Source of the DNA: Sulfurimonas indica
Lineage (GTDB): Bacteria; Campylobacterota; Campylobacteria; Campylobacterales; Sulfurimonadaceae
DNA: 64,000 nucleotides
Reading direction: 5' to 3'
Assembly: GCF_009192995.1 (NCBI RefSeq)
Contig: NZ_SDID01000002.1
Coordinates: 124,001 to 188,000 of the forward strand
A model generated the notes under the pieces. It ran no database searches, was not told the DNA's origin, and saw nothing but the letters and a program-made list of their open reading frames with translations. A program made the position numbers and the translations under genes. Below are positions 53,389 through 61,205 of the stretch, one piece after another. Position 1 is the stretch's first letter, and each line of letters starts with the position of its first letter.

Positions 53389-54216
53389 ATGAAAAATATT
53401 TATATAACTGATTTAGACCATACATTTTTGCGTTCTGATTTGTCTGTAAGTGATTATACTAAAAAAATTTGGAACTCTTATGAAAATGATGCCATTTTAG
53501 GCATTGCAACTGCAAGGACCTACAAAAAAACAGCACAGTTTTTAGAGGGCATTTCTGTAAGTGCTCCGATGATACTGCTTGATGGTGCACTCATTGCAAC
53601 GATGGATAAAAAGATCATCGATACGAAGTTTGTAGACAAAGAAACAGGTGATGCTATCATAGATGAGGGGGTAAAACTTGGTATTTACCCCTTTGTTCTT
53701 TCACTTGTAGATAATGAACTCAATGAGGCATTTTCCTACTCTACAATACTCAATGGCTATCAGAGTGAGATCATTAAACGTTACTCAAATGATAACCATA
53801 CACATGAGTTTAAAAGCTTAAGAGCAATGGAGAATAACTTTAAAATCATCTATATGGCAGATGAGGATATTTTAATAGAGTTAGAGAAAAATATCAAAGC
53901 TCTTTTTGGGGAGGAGCTCAAGTATATTTTAGCTCCTGAAGCCTATATGGGGTGTCATTTTTTGACGATTTTACATAAAGATGCTGATAAGGCCCATGGC
54001 ATACAAAGTGTCAGTGAAGCAGCCGGATTTGATCTAAACAAATTGACCGTATTTGGAGATAACTACAATGACATAGGCATGTTTGAACTGGCAAACAGTG
54101 CTGTAGCTGTCGCAAATGCACAAGAGGGTGTCAAAGAAAAAGCAGATATCGTTCTGCCGCATACCAATGATGAAGACGGAGTGGCACGCTACTTGGAGGC
54201 ACTTAAAAATGGCTAG
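53389..54216 (+). CDS. Cof-type HAD-superfamily hydrolase
   Basis: A 275-residue HAD phosphatase. The nucleophile motif is DLDHTFLRSD (DxDxT), the Lys of motif III is expected near residue 200-210 (HKDADKAHGIQSV) and motif IV is VFGDNYNDIGMF. The C2B-type cap lies between. Cof proteins dephosphorylate sugar phosphates and similar metabolites. ATG 53389 starts exactly before the first beta strand; a longer frame into the SDR promoter is rejected. It overlaps the sugar transporter gene by 8 bases. Confidence 0.9.
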   Translation: MKNIYITDLDHTFLRSDLSVSDYTKKIWNSYENDAILGIATARTYKKTAQFLEGISVSAPMILLDGALIATMDKKIIDTKFVDKETGDAIIDEGVKLGIYPFVLSLVDNELNEAFSYSTILNGYQSEIIKRYSNDNHTHEFKSLRAMENNFKIIYMADEDILIELEKNIKALFGEELKYILAPEAYMGCHFLTILHKDADKAHGIQSVSEAAGFDLNKLTVFGDNYNDIGMFELANSAVAVANAQEGVKEKADIVLPHTNDEDGVARYLEALKNG

Positions 54217-55471
54217 AAAATCAACACTTATACCGATGCTCGTCATTGGAACGCTCTTTTTTATCTTTGGCTTTGTAACATGGCTCAATGGTTCACTTAT
54301 TCCCTTTTTAAAAGTTATCTGTACACTCAATGAGTTTGAGGCACTTTTTGTGACCTTTGCTTTTTATATCGCCTATACCGTTATGGCACTGCCTATGGCA
54401 TTTGTCTTAGAGAAGACAGGATATAAAAAGGGAATGGCACTAGGTCTCTTTGTGATGGCTGTTGGAGCACTGCTTTTCATTCCCGCTGCAAAAGCAGCTG
54501 CTTTTGGCATATTTTTAACAGCGCTCTTTACACTTGGAACGGGACTGACAATCCTTCAAACGGCATCGAACCCTTACATCGTGTTAGTCGGTCCCATTGA
54601 GTCTGCTGCAATGCGTATAAGCATTATGGGACTTATCAACAAAGGTGCAGGGGTTTTAGCTCCCATCGTCTTTACGGCTTTGATTTTTACAGATATGCAA
54701 ATAGGTACAGACTTAAGCGGTATGGATAGAGTAGCATTGGCCGGACAGTTGGTAAAACCTTATATTGTTATGGCTGTTATGCTAACTGTTTTGGCCCTGT
54801 TTGTTCTCTTTTCCTCACTCCCTGAGATAGAGTTTGTGGAAGATATATATGATGATGAAAATATCTTTGGTTTTCCTCGTGTTGTCTTAGGTGCTGTTGC
54901 ACTCTTTTTTTATGTCGGTATCGAAGTGATTTCCGGAGATACCATAGGTCTCTATGCACAGAGTATAGGGATGCAAAATGTAACTGCACTTACTTCTTAT
55001 ACAATGGCATTTATGGTTCTGGGATATCTCATTGGGGTCCTTTTCATCCCAAAATATCTCTCCCAGGAAAAGGCACTGACATATTCAGCGCTTAGTGGTA
55101 TCATTTTACTTTTTGGAGTAGTGTTTTCCTCAACAACCGATATAACGATATCTTCTTATCTGTGGGGATGGAGTGGTATTATGTTGTTACCAAATTCTTT
55201 GGTATTTGTAGCCCTTTTAGGACTTGCAAATGCTCTTGTTTGGCCGACTATCTGGCCTTTGGCATTAGAAGATCTGGGGAAACATACCGCTAAAGGGAGT
55301 GCATTGCTCATTATGTCCATTGCCGGTGGGGCACTGCTTCCACTTGCCTTTGGACGTATCGCACAAACCTTAGGGAATATGCAAGAGGCTTACCTCTTTG
55401 GCATACTCTGTTACTTTATTATTCTAATCTATGCATTGAAGTGGCATAAAATGAAAGGCTGGAGAGTTTAG
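54209..55471 (+). CDS. Sugar MFS transporter, FucP/GluP family
   Basis: A 420-residue, 12-helix major facilitator protein. IFGFVTWLNGSLIPFLKVIC and LQTASNPYIVLVGP are the signature segments of the FucP (L-fucose/glucose/galactose:H+ symporter) family, together with GPIESAAMRISIMGLINKGA. ATG 54209 lies within the end of the HAD gene. It probably imports a hexose. The downstream mutarotase gene, two bases on, supports a sugar route. Confidence 0.9.
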   Translation: MARKSTLIPMLVIGTLFFIFGFVTWLNGSLIPFLKVICTLNEFEALFVTFAFYIAYTVMALPMAFVLEKTGYKKGMALGLFVMAVGALLFIPAAKAAAFGIFLTALFTLGTGLTILQTASNPYIVLVGPIESAAMRISIMGLINKGAGVLAPIVFTALIFTDMQIGTDLSGMDRVALAGQLVKPYIVMAVMLTVLALFVLFSSLPEIEFVEDIYDDENIFGFPRVVLGAVALFFYVGIEVISGDTIGLYAQSIGMQNVTALTSYTMAFMVLGYLIGVLFIPKYLSQEKALTYSALSGIILLFGVVFSSTTDITISSYLWGWSGIMLLPNSLVFVALLGLANALVWPTIWPLALEDLGKHTAKGSALLIMSIAGGALLPLAFGRIAQTLGNMQEAYLFGILCYFIILIYALKWHKMKGWRV

Positions 55472-55473
55472 TT

Positions 55474-56313
55474 ATGTATGGGCTATGCTCTTTTGAGAAT
55501 GGATTTGAATATCTTGATATCTCAAATGCAGCAGCTCACGCAAAGATAACACTGCAGGGTGCGCATATATTTGAGTACTTGGCACAAGGGAGAGAATCTT
55601 TATTATGGCTGAGTGATGAGAGCAGTTTTAAAGAAGGTGTAGCTATTCGCGGTGGCATACCGCTTTGTTGGCCACGATTTGGAAACCTTGATAAAACACT
55701 TCCTCAGCATGGTTTTGCAAGGGTAATGCTTTTTGAACTTATCTCAGTGGAAGAACCAACTCCAAAGCTCACAGAGGTACATCTGCAGTTAAAAAGCAGT
55801 ATCCAGAGTCGAGAAGTTTGGGATTATGAATTTGTTTTGGATGTTGTGTTTCGTATCTCTGAAAAACTCACTATCTCTATGACTACACATAACTGTGATA
55901 GTAGAGAGTTCCTTCTTACGCAAGCATTTCATAGCTATTTTCAAGTATCTGATATTGCCAATGTAACCATTTGTGGTTTGGAAGGTATCTCTTTTTTAGA
56001 TACGCTGCGTGAGAAAAGATATGTAGAGAATAAGCCAATAATTATTGAAAGTGAAATTGATAGAGTCTATGAAGGGGCTATAGGTAAGATTTTTCTCTGT
56101 GATGGCAAGAGAAGAGTAGAGATTTTGGCAGAGAATTCTGCTTCGGCTATCGTGTGGAATCCATGGATAGAAAAATGTTCACAAATGAGTGGTATGAAAA
56201 ATGAGGCTTACAAAGAGTTTGTCTGCATAGAGAGTGCCAATGCTTTTGATGATTTTAAAACTCTTCAGGCAGGTCAGAAAGATACGATCACAGTTCACTA
56301 TCAGGAGGTTTAA
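55474..56313 (+). CDS. D-hexose-6-phosphate mutarotase (YeaD-like)
   Basis: A 279-residue galactose-mutarotase-fold protein. AHAKITLQGAHIFEYL, LLWLSDES, GGIPLCWPRFG, LPQHGFARVM (catalytic His), LTQAFHSYFQV (second His) and FVCIESANAFD match glucose-6-phosphate 1-epimerases of the YeaD type. It equilibrates alpha and beta anomers of hexose 6-phosphates. It starts 2 bases after the sugar transporter and ends 1 base before the sirtuin gene. Confidence 0.9.
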   Translation: MYGLCSFENGFEYLDISNAAAHAKITLQGAHIFEYLAQGRESLLWLSDESSFKEGVAIRGGIPLCWPRFGNLDKTLPQHGFARVMLFELISVEEPTPKLTEVHLQLKSSIQSREVWDYEFVLDVVFRISEKLTISMTTHNCDSREFLLTQAFHSYFQVSDIANVTICGLEGISFLDTLREKRYVENKPIIIESEIDRVYEGAIGKIFLCDGKRRVEILAENSASAIVWNPWIEKCSQMSGMKNEAYKEFVCIESANAFDDFKTLQAGQKDTITVHYQEV

Positions 56314-56314
56314 A

Positions 56315-57019
56315 ATGGCAAAAGTAGTTATATTTTCAGGTGCAGGAATCAGTGCCGAGAGTGGGATATCAACCTTTCGAGACAGTGGAGGTCTTTGGGA
56401 TAACTATAAGATAGAAGAGATTTGTTCTGTGGGGTGTTTGGACTGGAACTATGAAGAGACGATTGCCTTTTATGATAAACGACGTGAAGATATTCAAGAC
56501 AAAGAACCCAATAGAGCACATCATGAGATAGTAAAACTTAAGAAAAAATATCCAAAAGACATTACCATTATCACGCAAAATGTGGATGATATGTTTGAAA
56601 GAGCAGGATGTAGAGATCTGTTGCATCTGCATGGTTTCTTGCGTGAGGTACGATGTGAAGCCTGTGGTTTTTTGGATGACATCGGCTATGCAAAGCTGCG
56701 TGAGGTCTATGACGCTTGTCCGAGATGTTCACACCTACTGCGACCAAATGTTGTCTTTTTCGGAGAAGCAGCACCAAAATATGCAGATATGTATAAAGAG
56801 CTAGATGATTGTGAGATGCTTATAGTCATCGGGACAAGTGGTATTGTCATCAATACAGATGTGTTCATTAGAGGGGGCATTCGCTACTCAATACTTAATA
56901 ATCTGGAACCAAGCCCAGCCATTGACGATACATTATACTCAAAAGTTTTGTATAAAAAAGCTACAGAAGCGATTGATGAGATAATAGAAGATACTAAGGA
57001 GTTCTTGGGGAATATTTAA
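56315..57019 (+). CDS. Sir2-family NAD-dependent protein deacylase (CobB-like)
   Basis: A 234-residue sirtuin. VIFSGAGISAESGISTFRDS and IITQNVDDMF form the NAD site, HLHG carries the catalytic His, and a Cys4 zinc finger is visible (CEAC ... CPRC). FYDKRRED holds the Tyr-x-x-Arg pair that in class III sirtuins (CobB, SIRT5) recognises succinyl or malonyl lysine, so desuccinylation or demalonylation is plausible. AGGAGG precedes ATG 56315, an unusually strong ribosome site. End of the sugar/HAD run. Confidence 0.93.
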   Translation: MAKVVIFSGAGISAESGISTFRDSGGLWDNYKIEEICSVGCLDWNYEETIAFYDKRREDIQDKEPNRAHHEIVKLKKKYPKDITIITQNVDDMFERAGCRDLLHLHGFLREVRCEACGFLDDIGYAKLREVYDACPRCSHLLRPNVVFFGEAAPKYADMYKELDDCEMLIVIGTSGIVINTDVFIRGGIRYSILNNLEPSPAIDDTLYSKVLYKKATEAIDEIIEDTKEFLGNI

Positions 57020-57041
57020 AATGTTTTTTTGTAAATAATGC

Positions 57042-57047
57042 TATAAT
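57042..57047 (+). promoter_or_regulatory. -10 box for tetR-hydrogenase operon
   Basis: TATAAT in ATGCTATAATCTACAC, 28 bases before ATG 57076. Confidence 0.5.
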
Positions 57048-57075
57048 CTACACAATATAAATAAAATGGAATTTT

Positions 57076-57669
57076 ATGGCAAGAGTTACAAAAGAAGAAA
57101 GAAAAAATGGAATTATTTCTGCTGCGTTGAAGCTTTTTTCTGAAAAAGGCTTTTATATTACAACTATTCCTGATATTGCTGAAAAAGTTGGTATGAGTGT
57201 TGGTAATTTTTATAACTATTTTAAATCTAAAGATATTTTAGCAAAAGAGCTTGTTTTATATATTTCGGAATATCTTGGTAATCAGATTCGTGAGATAAAT
57301 GATAGAGAGATATCAACAGAGGAAAAAATTTATGAAATAATCTCTATGTATTTTAATATGGCGGATGAGAAGCCTGAAATGATAGAGTATTTTTTACGTG
57401 TTTACCTTTCAAATCGTGAAGTGTTTGGTGATGGATGTGAGGGGATGATATGTGTTTCTCCTTTTGTAACTGAAATGATGATGTTTTTTAATGATGGTGT
57501 TGCAAATGGAGACTTACATGATCAAGATTTTTTTTCAGCTTTTGGTCTCTTTATGGGCTATCTTGGAGGTATGGTTTTTCTCTTTGGAGAAAAAATATTG
57601 CCTGAACCGTTAGAGTGGTATAAAGAGTCTATATCACAAAATATTTACAATGCACTCAAAACAAGATAA
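57076..57669 (+). CDS. TetR/AcrR-family transcriptional regulator
   Basis: A 197-residue regulator. The N-terminal helix-turn-helix (GIISAALKLFSEKGFYITTI; AEKVGMSVGNFYNYFKSKD) is classical TetR; the C-terminal ligand/dimer domain (60-197) is all-helical with two Cys in DGCEGMICVSPFV. It overlaps the start of a hydrogenase small subunit by 20 bases with no separate ribosome site there, so regulator and hydrogenase are translationally coupled. It may regulate itself and the two hydrogenase operons; the ligand is unknown. Confidence 0.93.
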   Translation: MARVTKEERKNGIISAALKLFSEKGFYITTIPDIAEKVGMSVGNFYNYFKSKDILAKELVLYISEYLGNQIREINDREISTEEKIYEIISMYFNMADEKPEMIEYFLRVYLSNREVFGDGCEGMICVSPFVTEMMMFFNDGVANGDLHDQDFFSAFGLFMGYLGGMVFLFGEKILPEPLEWYKESISQNIYNALKTR

Positions 57670-58555
57670 CAAGCCACGTCTTCTTTGGCTTCAGGGTGTT
57701 ACATGTAATGGTAATACCCACTCCTTTTTAAATCTTCCCTATCTGCCACTTCTTTTGGATAAGTTTGAAGTGCTTTACTATCCGGCTATGGAAGCATTAC
57801 ATAGTTTTGAAGAGATATCTGCATGTAAGCTCTCATGTGATGTACTCATCTTTGAAGGAGCATATGATCCATTGATGAAACGTAACGGTGTTTTTATGAA
57901 AGAGATGCTTGCTCATTATGCAGCTACTGCAAAACATATCGTTGCCGCAGGGACTTGTGCAAGTTTTGGAGGTATGTTTAAAGAAGCAGCTTCGCATAGA
58001 AATAGTGGTATTTTATTTAATGAAGAAGAGATGAATGGACCTCTTCTTAAGCATAAAAAACGGATTATTAATCTTTCAGGTTGTCCCATTCACCCTGAAT
58101 GGATGGGGTATACATTAAGTATGATTGCCAATGATCAAACAGTTATAACTGATGAATTGCATCGTCCTGTAGAATTATATAGTAATTTAGCACATCATGG
58201 ATGTACACGAAACGAATATTTTGAGTGGAAGGTTGATACTAAAGGTTTTGGTCAGAAAGAGGGATGTTTGTTTTATGAACAAGGCTGTCGTGCTCCTATG
58301 ACACATGCATCATGTAATAAAATACTTTGGAATGAGGTGAGCTCAAAAACACGAATTGGTACACCCTGTTTTGGATGTACCGAACCCGACTTTCCACGAA
58401 CAGAACTCTTTCAAACAAAAACCAATATGTCAATACCGGAAGATGTACCATTAGGTGTTCCTAAAAGAAGTTATCTTACAATGGCGGGAATTGCAAAGAC
58501 CTTTCATATAAAACGTTTAGAAGGAAAGCTAATTGATTACAAGACAACTGATTGA
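57650..58555 (+). CDS. Cytoplasmic [NiFe] hydrogenase small subunit, group-2 (HupS-like)
   Basis: A 301-residue small subunit without signal peptide or C-terminal membrane helix, so cytoplasmic. The proximal-cluster motif reads C19-N-G-N22 (VTCNGNTHSF): the second Cys of the usual CxxC is Asn, as I recall for cyanobacterial HupS. Other ligands are present: GTCASFGG, LSGCPIHPEW, HHGCTRNEYFEW, GCLFYEQGCRAPMTHASCNK and GTPCFGCTEPDFP. The last segments read like group 2 HupS rather than exported HydA/HyaA. No ribosome site precedes ATG 57650; coupling to tetR is likely. Confidence 0.9.
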   Translation: MHSKQDNKPRLLWLQGVTCNGNTHSFLNLPYLPLLLDKFEVLYYPAMEALHSFEEISACKLSCDVLIFEGAYDPLMKRNGVFMKEMLAHYAATAKHIVAAGTCASFGGMFKEAASHRNSGILFNEEEMNGPLLKHKKRIINLSGCPIHPEWMGYTLSMIANDQTVITDELHRPVELYSNLAHHGCTRNEYFEWKVDTKGFGQKEGCLFYEQGCRAPMTHASCNKILWNEVSSKTRIGTPCFGCTEPDFPRTELFQTKTNMSIPEDVPLGVPKRSYLTMAGIAKTFHIKRLEGKLIDYKTTD

Positions 58556-59834
58556 ACAGATTGAGGGTGAAGCATCTGTATATTTTGATATAAAAGAGAA
58601 AAAAGTTAATTTTGCAACAGTAACTTTCCCACATTTTAGAGGTATGGAGTCGATACTTGAAGGTAAAAATGCCCTTGATTCTTTGGTTATTAGCCCTCGA
58701 GTATGTGGTATATGTGGGCATGCGCATTTAATGGCAACTGTACGTGCATTGGAAGATGCTTACAAAAATGCAGGTTGTGAAATTATTCTTTCAGAAAAAG
58801 CAGAAAAAATTCGAGAATTTACTCTTATTATGGAAATGATACAAAATCATTTTAAATGGCTTTATATTGTTATTATTCCAGAACTTGCTAAATTGACAAA
58901 TAGCATCCTAGAAAAAAAACCACTAAAAGGAGCGTATGCAGCCTCTTTAGCAGCAAAAGCCATTGCTATTTTTGGTGGACAATGGCCACATTCGTCTTAT
59001 ATGATTCCAGGTGGAGTAACATGTGATCCTACACAAATAGATATATTACAGGCTCAAAATCATATAGATGAACTTATATCATTTTTTGAAAGAGAGAGTT
59101 TAGGTATAGCACTAGATAAGTTTTTATCTTTTGAATCTTGTAAAGATTTTAATAAAGAGATACAATCAGACATTACTTTATTAGAAGAAAGTTTAATTGT
59201 TGCTGACATGAATCATAAAGGTTTAGCATATGATAGATTTATAGTTATGGGTGAGCATGATTTTACGCATGTTGCAAAATTAAAACAAACAAGAGCTTTT
59301 GGAGTAGATAGCAAGTACGTATCAACAGTAGAAGCTTATTCTCCACAAGAAAATACATATGCTTATAATGCTCTTTATAAAGATGAATATTATGAAACAG
59401 GACCACTTGCTAGAATGATGTCTATCTCTCTACCTATTATAAAAAATATGCATAGAAGATATAAAGATAGTGCTTACTCACGAGTTATGGCACGTGTGTT
59501 TGAGATAGGATATATGCTTAACTATGCAAAAGAACTGCTTCAAAATATAGATATTTTACAAGAGTCAGTAGTTAATGTAGCAGATATAAAAAAAATCTCA
59601 GCATCTGGTCTGGGTATAGTGGAAGCTCCTCGTGGTCCACTACTCCATAATATAGAAATTAAACAGGGTATTATTCAAAACTATAAAATTATTACACCTA
59701 CACAGTTTAATATTGGGAGTTCTACAATAGAAAAACCAACATCTGTACAAATTGCTATGAAAGGGACAACAAAAGAGGATGCGCTCTTTATCTTTCGTAC
59801 ATTTGATGTTTGTTCCGTCTGTACTACTCATTAA
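58533..59834 (+). CDS. Cytoplasmic [NiFe] hydrogenase large subunit lacking a C-terminal extension
   Basis: A 433-residue large subunit. L1 is RVCGICGHAH (C58, C61), IFGGQWPHSSYMIPGGVTCD and EAPRGPLLHNIE match group 2 enzymes. The C-terminus is FDVCSVCTTH with the chain ending at H433: C427, C430 and the His are kept, but Pro of DPC is Val and there is no cleavable tail, as in the H2-sensing HupV/HoxC proteins. No maturation protease would be needed. Ile between the L1 cysteines also occurs in HoxC. Start TTG 58533 overlaps the small subunit by 23 bases. The gene is noticeably richer in ATA and TTA codons than its neighbours. Confidence 0.88.
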   Translation: MITRQLIEQIEGEASVYFDIKEKKVNFATVTFPHFRGMESILEGKNALDSLVISPRVCGICGHAHLMATVRALEDAYKNAGCEIILSEKAEKIREFTLIMEMIQNHFKWLYIVIIPELAKLTNSILEKKPLKGAYAASLAAKAIAIFGGQWPHSSYMIPGGVTCDPTQIDILQAQNHIDELISFFERESLGIALDKFLSFESCKDFNKEIQSDITLLEESLIVADMNHKGLAYDRFIVMGEHDFTHVAKLKQTRAFGVDSKYVSTVEAYSPQENTYAYNALYKDEYYETGPLARMMSISLPIIKNMHRRYKDSAYSRVMARVFEIGYMLNYAKELLQNIDILQESVVNVADIKKISASGLGIVEAPRGPLLHNIEIKQGIIQNYKIITPTQFNIGSSTIEKPTSVQIAMKGTTKEDALFIFRTFDVCSVCTTH

Positions 59835-59895
59835 TTTTTCTCATTTAGTCCGAAAATAAAATAAGAAATGCTGCTTTTCAGTTTAAAATAAAAAA

Positions 59896-59901
59896 TATAA
59901 T
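59896..59901 (+). promoter_or_regulatory. -10 box for the hydABC operon
   Basis: TATAAT in AAAAAATATAATATCTG, in the 96-base spacer after the cytoplasmic hydrogenase; about 69 bases before ATG 59970 and 30 before the alternative ATG 59931. Confidence 0.5.
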
Positions 59902-59969
59902 ATCTGTTTAAGTTATATCAGGATAGCATAATGAATGATTATTCATTTAATGTAAAAAAGGAGTTGGCT

Positions 59970-61205
59970 ATGGCAGATAGAATAGAGGGTGTAAAAAAGC
60001 TTTTTACATCTAAAAGTGCACGTGTTGAAACAAACAAAGGTGATGCTTACTATGACAAATTGTTTCAAACATGTCAGGCAAGAGTCGAAGAGTTGAAGAC
60101 ACAGCAACCTATAAACAATAGGTTGGATATAGAGGATGTGTTAGAAGCACATGGAATAGAGAGACGTGATTTTTTAAAATGGGCTAGTGCTGTAACAGGT
60201 ATGCTAATGCTGCCAGCTTCTTTTACTCCTCTTGTAGCAGATGCTGCACTGCTTATGAATAGGGCACCGGTTATCTGGTTAGAACTTCAAGATTGCGCAG
60301 GTAACTCTGAGGCATTATTACGCTCTGATGGGCCAAAAATTGATGAAATTGTTTTAGATATTATCTCTTTAGAGTTCCATGAAACACTCCAAGCTGCTTC
60401 TGGACATCAAGCAGAGAAACAACTTGAAGATGCAATGGAACACTTTAAAGACAAGTACTTACTATTTGTTGAAGGATCTATTCCTATGGAAATGGATGGT
60501 CAATATGGTACTATTGGTGCAAGTGCAGAAACATTTTATGATCATTTAATGCGTGTTAGTAAACATGCTGCTGCAATTGTTGCAGTTGGCTCTTGTGCTA
60601 CATTTGGTGGTGTGCCTGCAGCTTCTCCAAATCCAACAGGAGCAGTAGGTGTTATGGACGTTATTAAAGGAAAACCTATTATTAATATTCCAGCATGTCC
60701 TGCTAACCCAGCAAATATGGTTGGTGTAATCATTCATTATATTTTAACTGGTCAAGTTCCAGAACTAGATTCATTGTTACGTCCTAAATTTGCATTTGGT
60801 TATAGAATTCATGATAACTGTGAAAGACGTGCACACTTTGATGCTGGTGAATATGTAGAAGAGTGGGGTGATGAGGGTGCTAAAAACAACTTTTGTCTCT
60901 ACAAAGTTGGATGTAAAGGTCCTATGACATTTAATAACTGTTCAATCGTTAGATATAACGAAGGTGTTAACTGGCCTATCGGTGTTGGCCGCGGTTGTAT
61001 CGGTTGTTCTGAACCAGATTTCTGGGATAAATATGCGTATGAGCGCCCAATGGCAGATGCAAATATTAAAGCACCAACAGGCGGTGTTGAAAAAACTGTT
61101 GATGAGTTTGGTTTAGGTTTGTTAACAGCAGCAGGTATAGGTATTGGTATTCATGCAGTAGCAAGTGCATTGGCAGGTAAGAAAGAAGATGGAGGAGAGG
61201 TATAA
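59970..61205 (+). CDS. hydA: Exported [NiFe] uptake hydrogenase small subunit
   Basis: About 411 residues, group 1-type. The Tat motif ERRDFLKWAS is about 62 residues from the start, after a long N-terminal part typical of Campylobacterota HydA. The proximal motif is C109-A-G-N112 (LQDCAGNSEALL), Asn again replacing the second Cys. Other ligands: VGSCATFGG, IPACPANP, HDNCERRAHF, FCLYKVGCKGPM, TFNNCS and GRGCIGCSEPDF. A C-terminal membrane helix (about 378-400) anchors it to the periplasmic face. AAAAAGGAG before ATG 59970 is stronger than AGGA before ATG 59931; the latter adds 13 residues and is possible. Confidence 0.93.
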   Translation: MADRIEGVKKLFTSKSARVETNKGDAYYDKLFQTCQARVEELKTQQPINNRLDIEDVLEAHGIERRDFLKWASAVTGMLMLPASFTPLVADAALLMNRAPVIWLELQDCAGNSEALLRSDGPKIDEIVLDIISLEFHETLQAASGHQAEKQLEDAMEHFKDKYLLFVEGSIPMEMDGQYGTIGASAETFYDHLMRVSKHAAAIVAVGSCATFGGVPAASPNPTGAVGVMDVIKGKPIINIPACPANPANMVGVIIHYILTGQVPELDSLLRPKFAFGYRIHDNCERRAHFDAGEYVEEWGDEGAKNNFCLYKVGCKGPMTFNNCSIVRYNEGVNWPIGVGRGCIGCSEPDFWDKYAYERPMADANIKAPTGGVEKTVDEFGLGLLTAAGIGIGIHAVASALAGKKEDGGEV

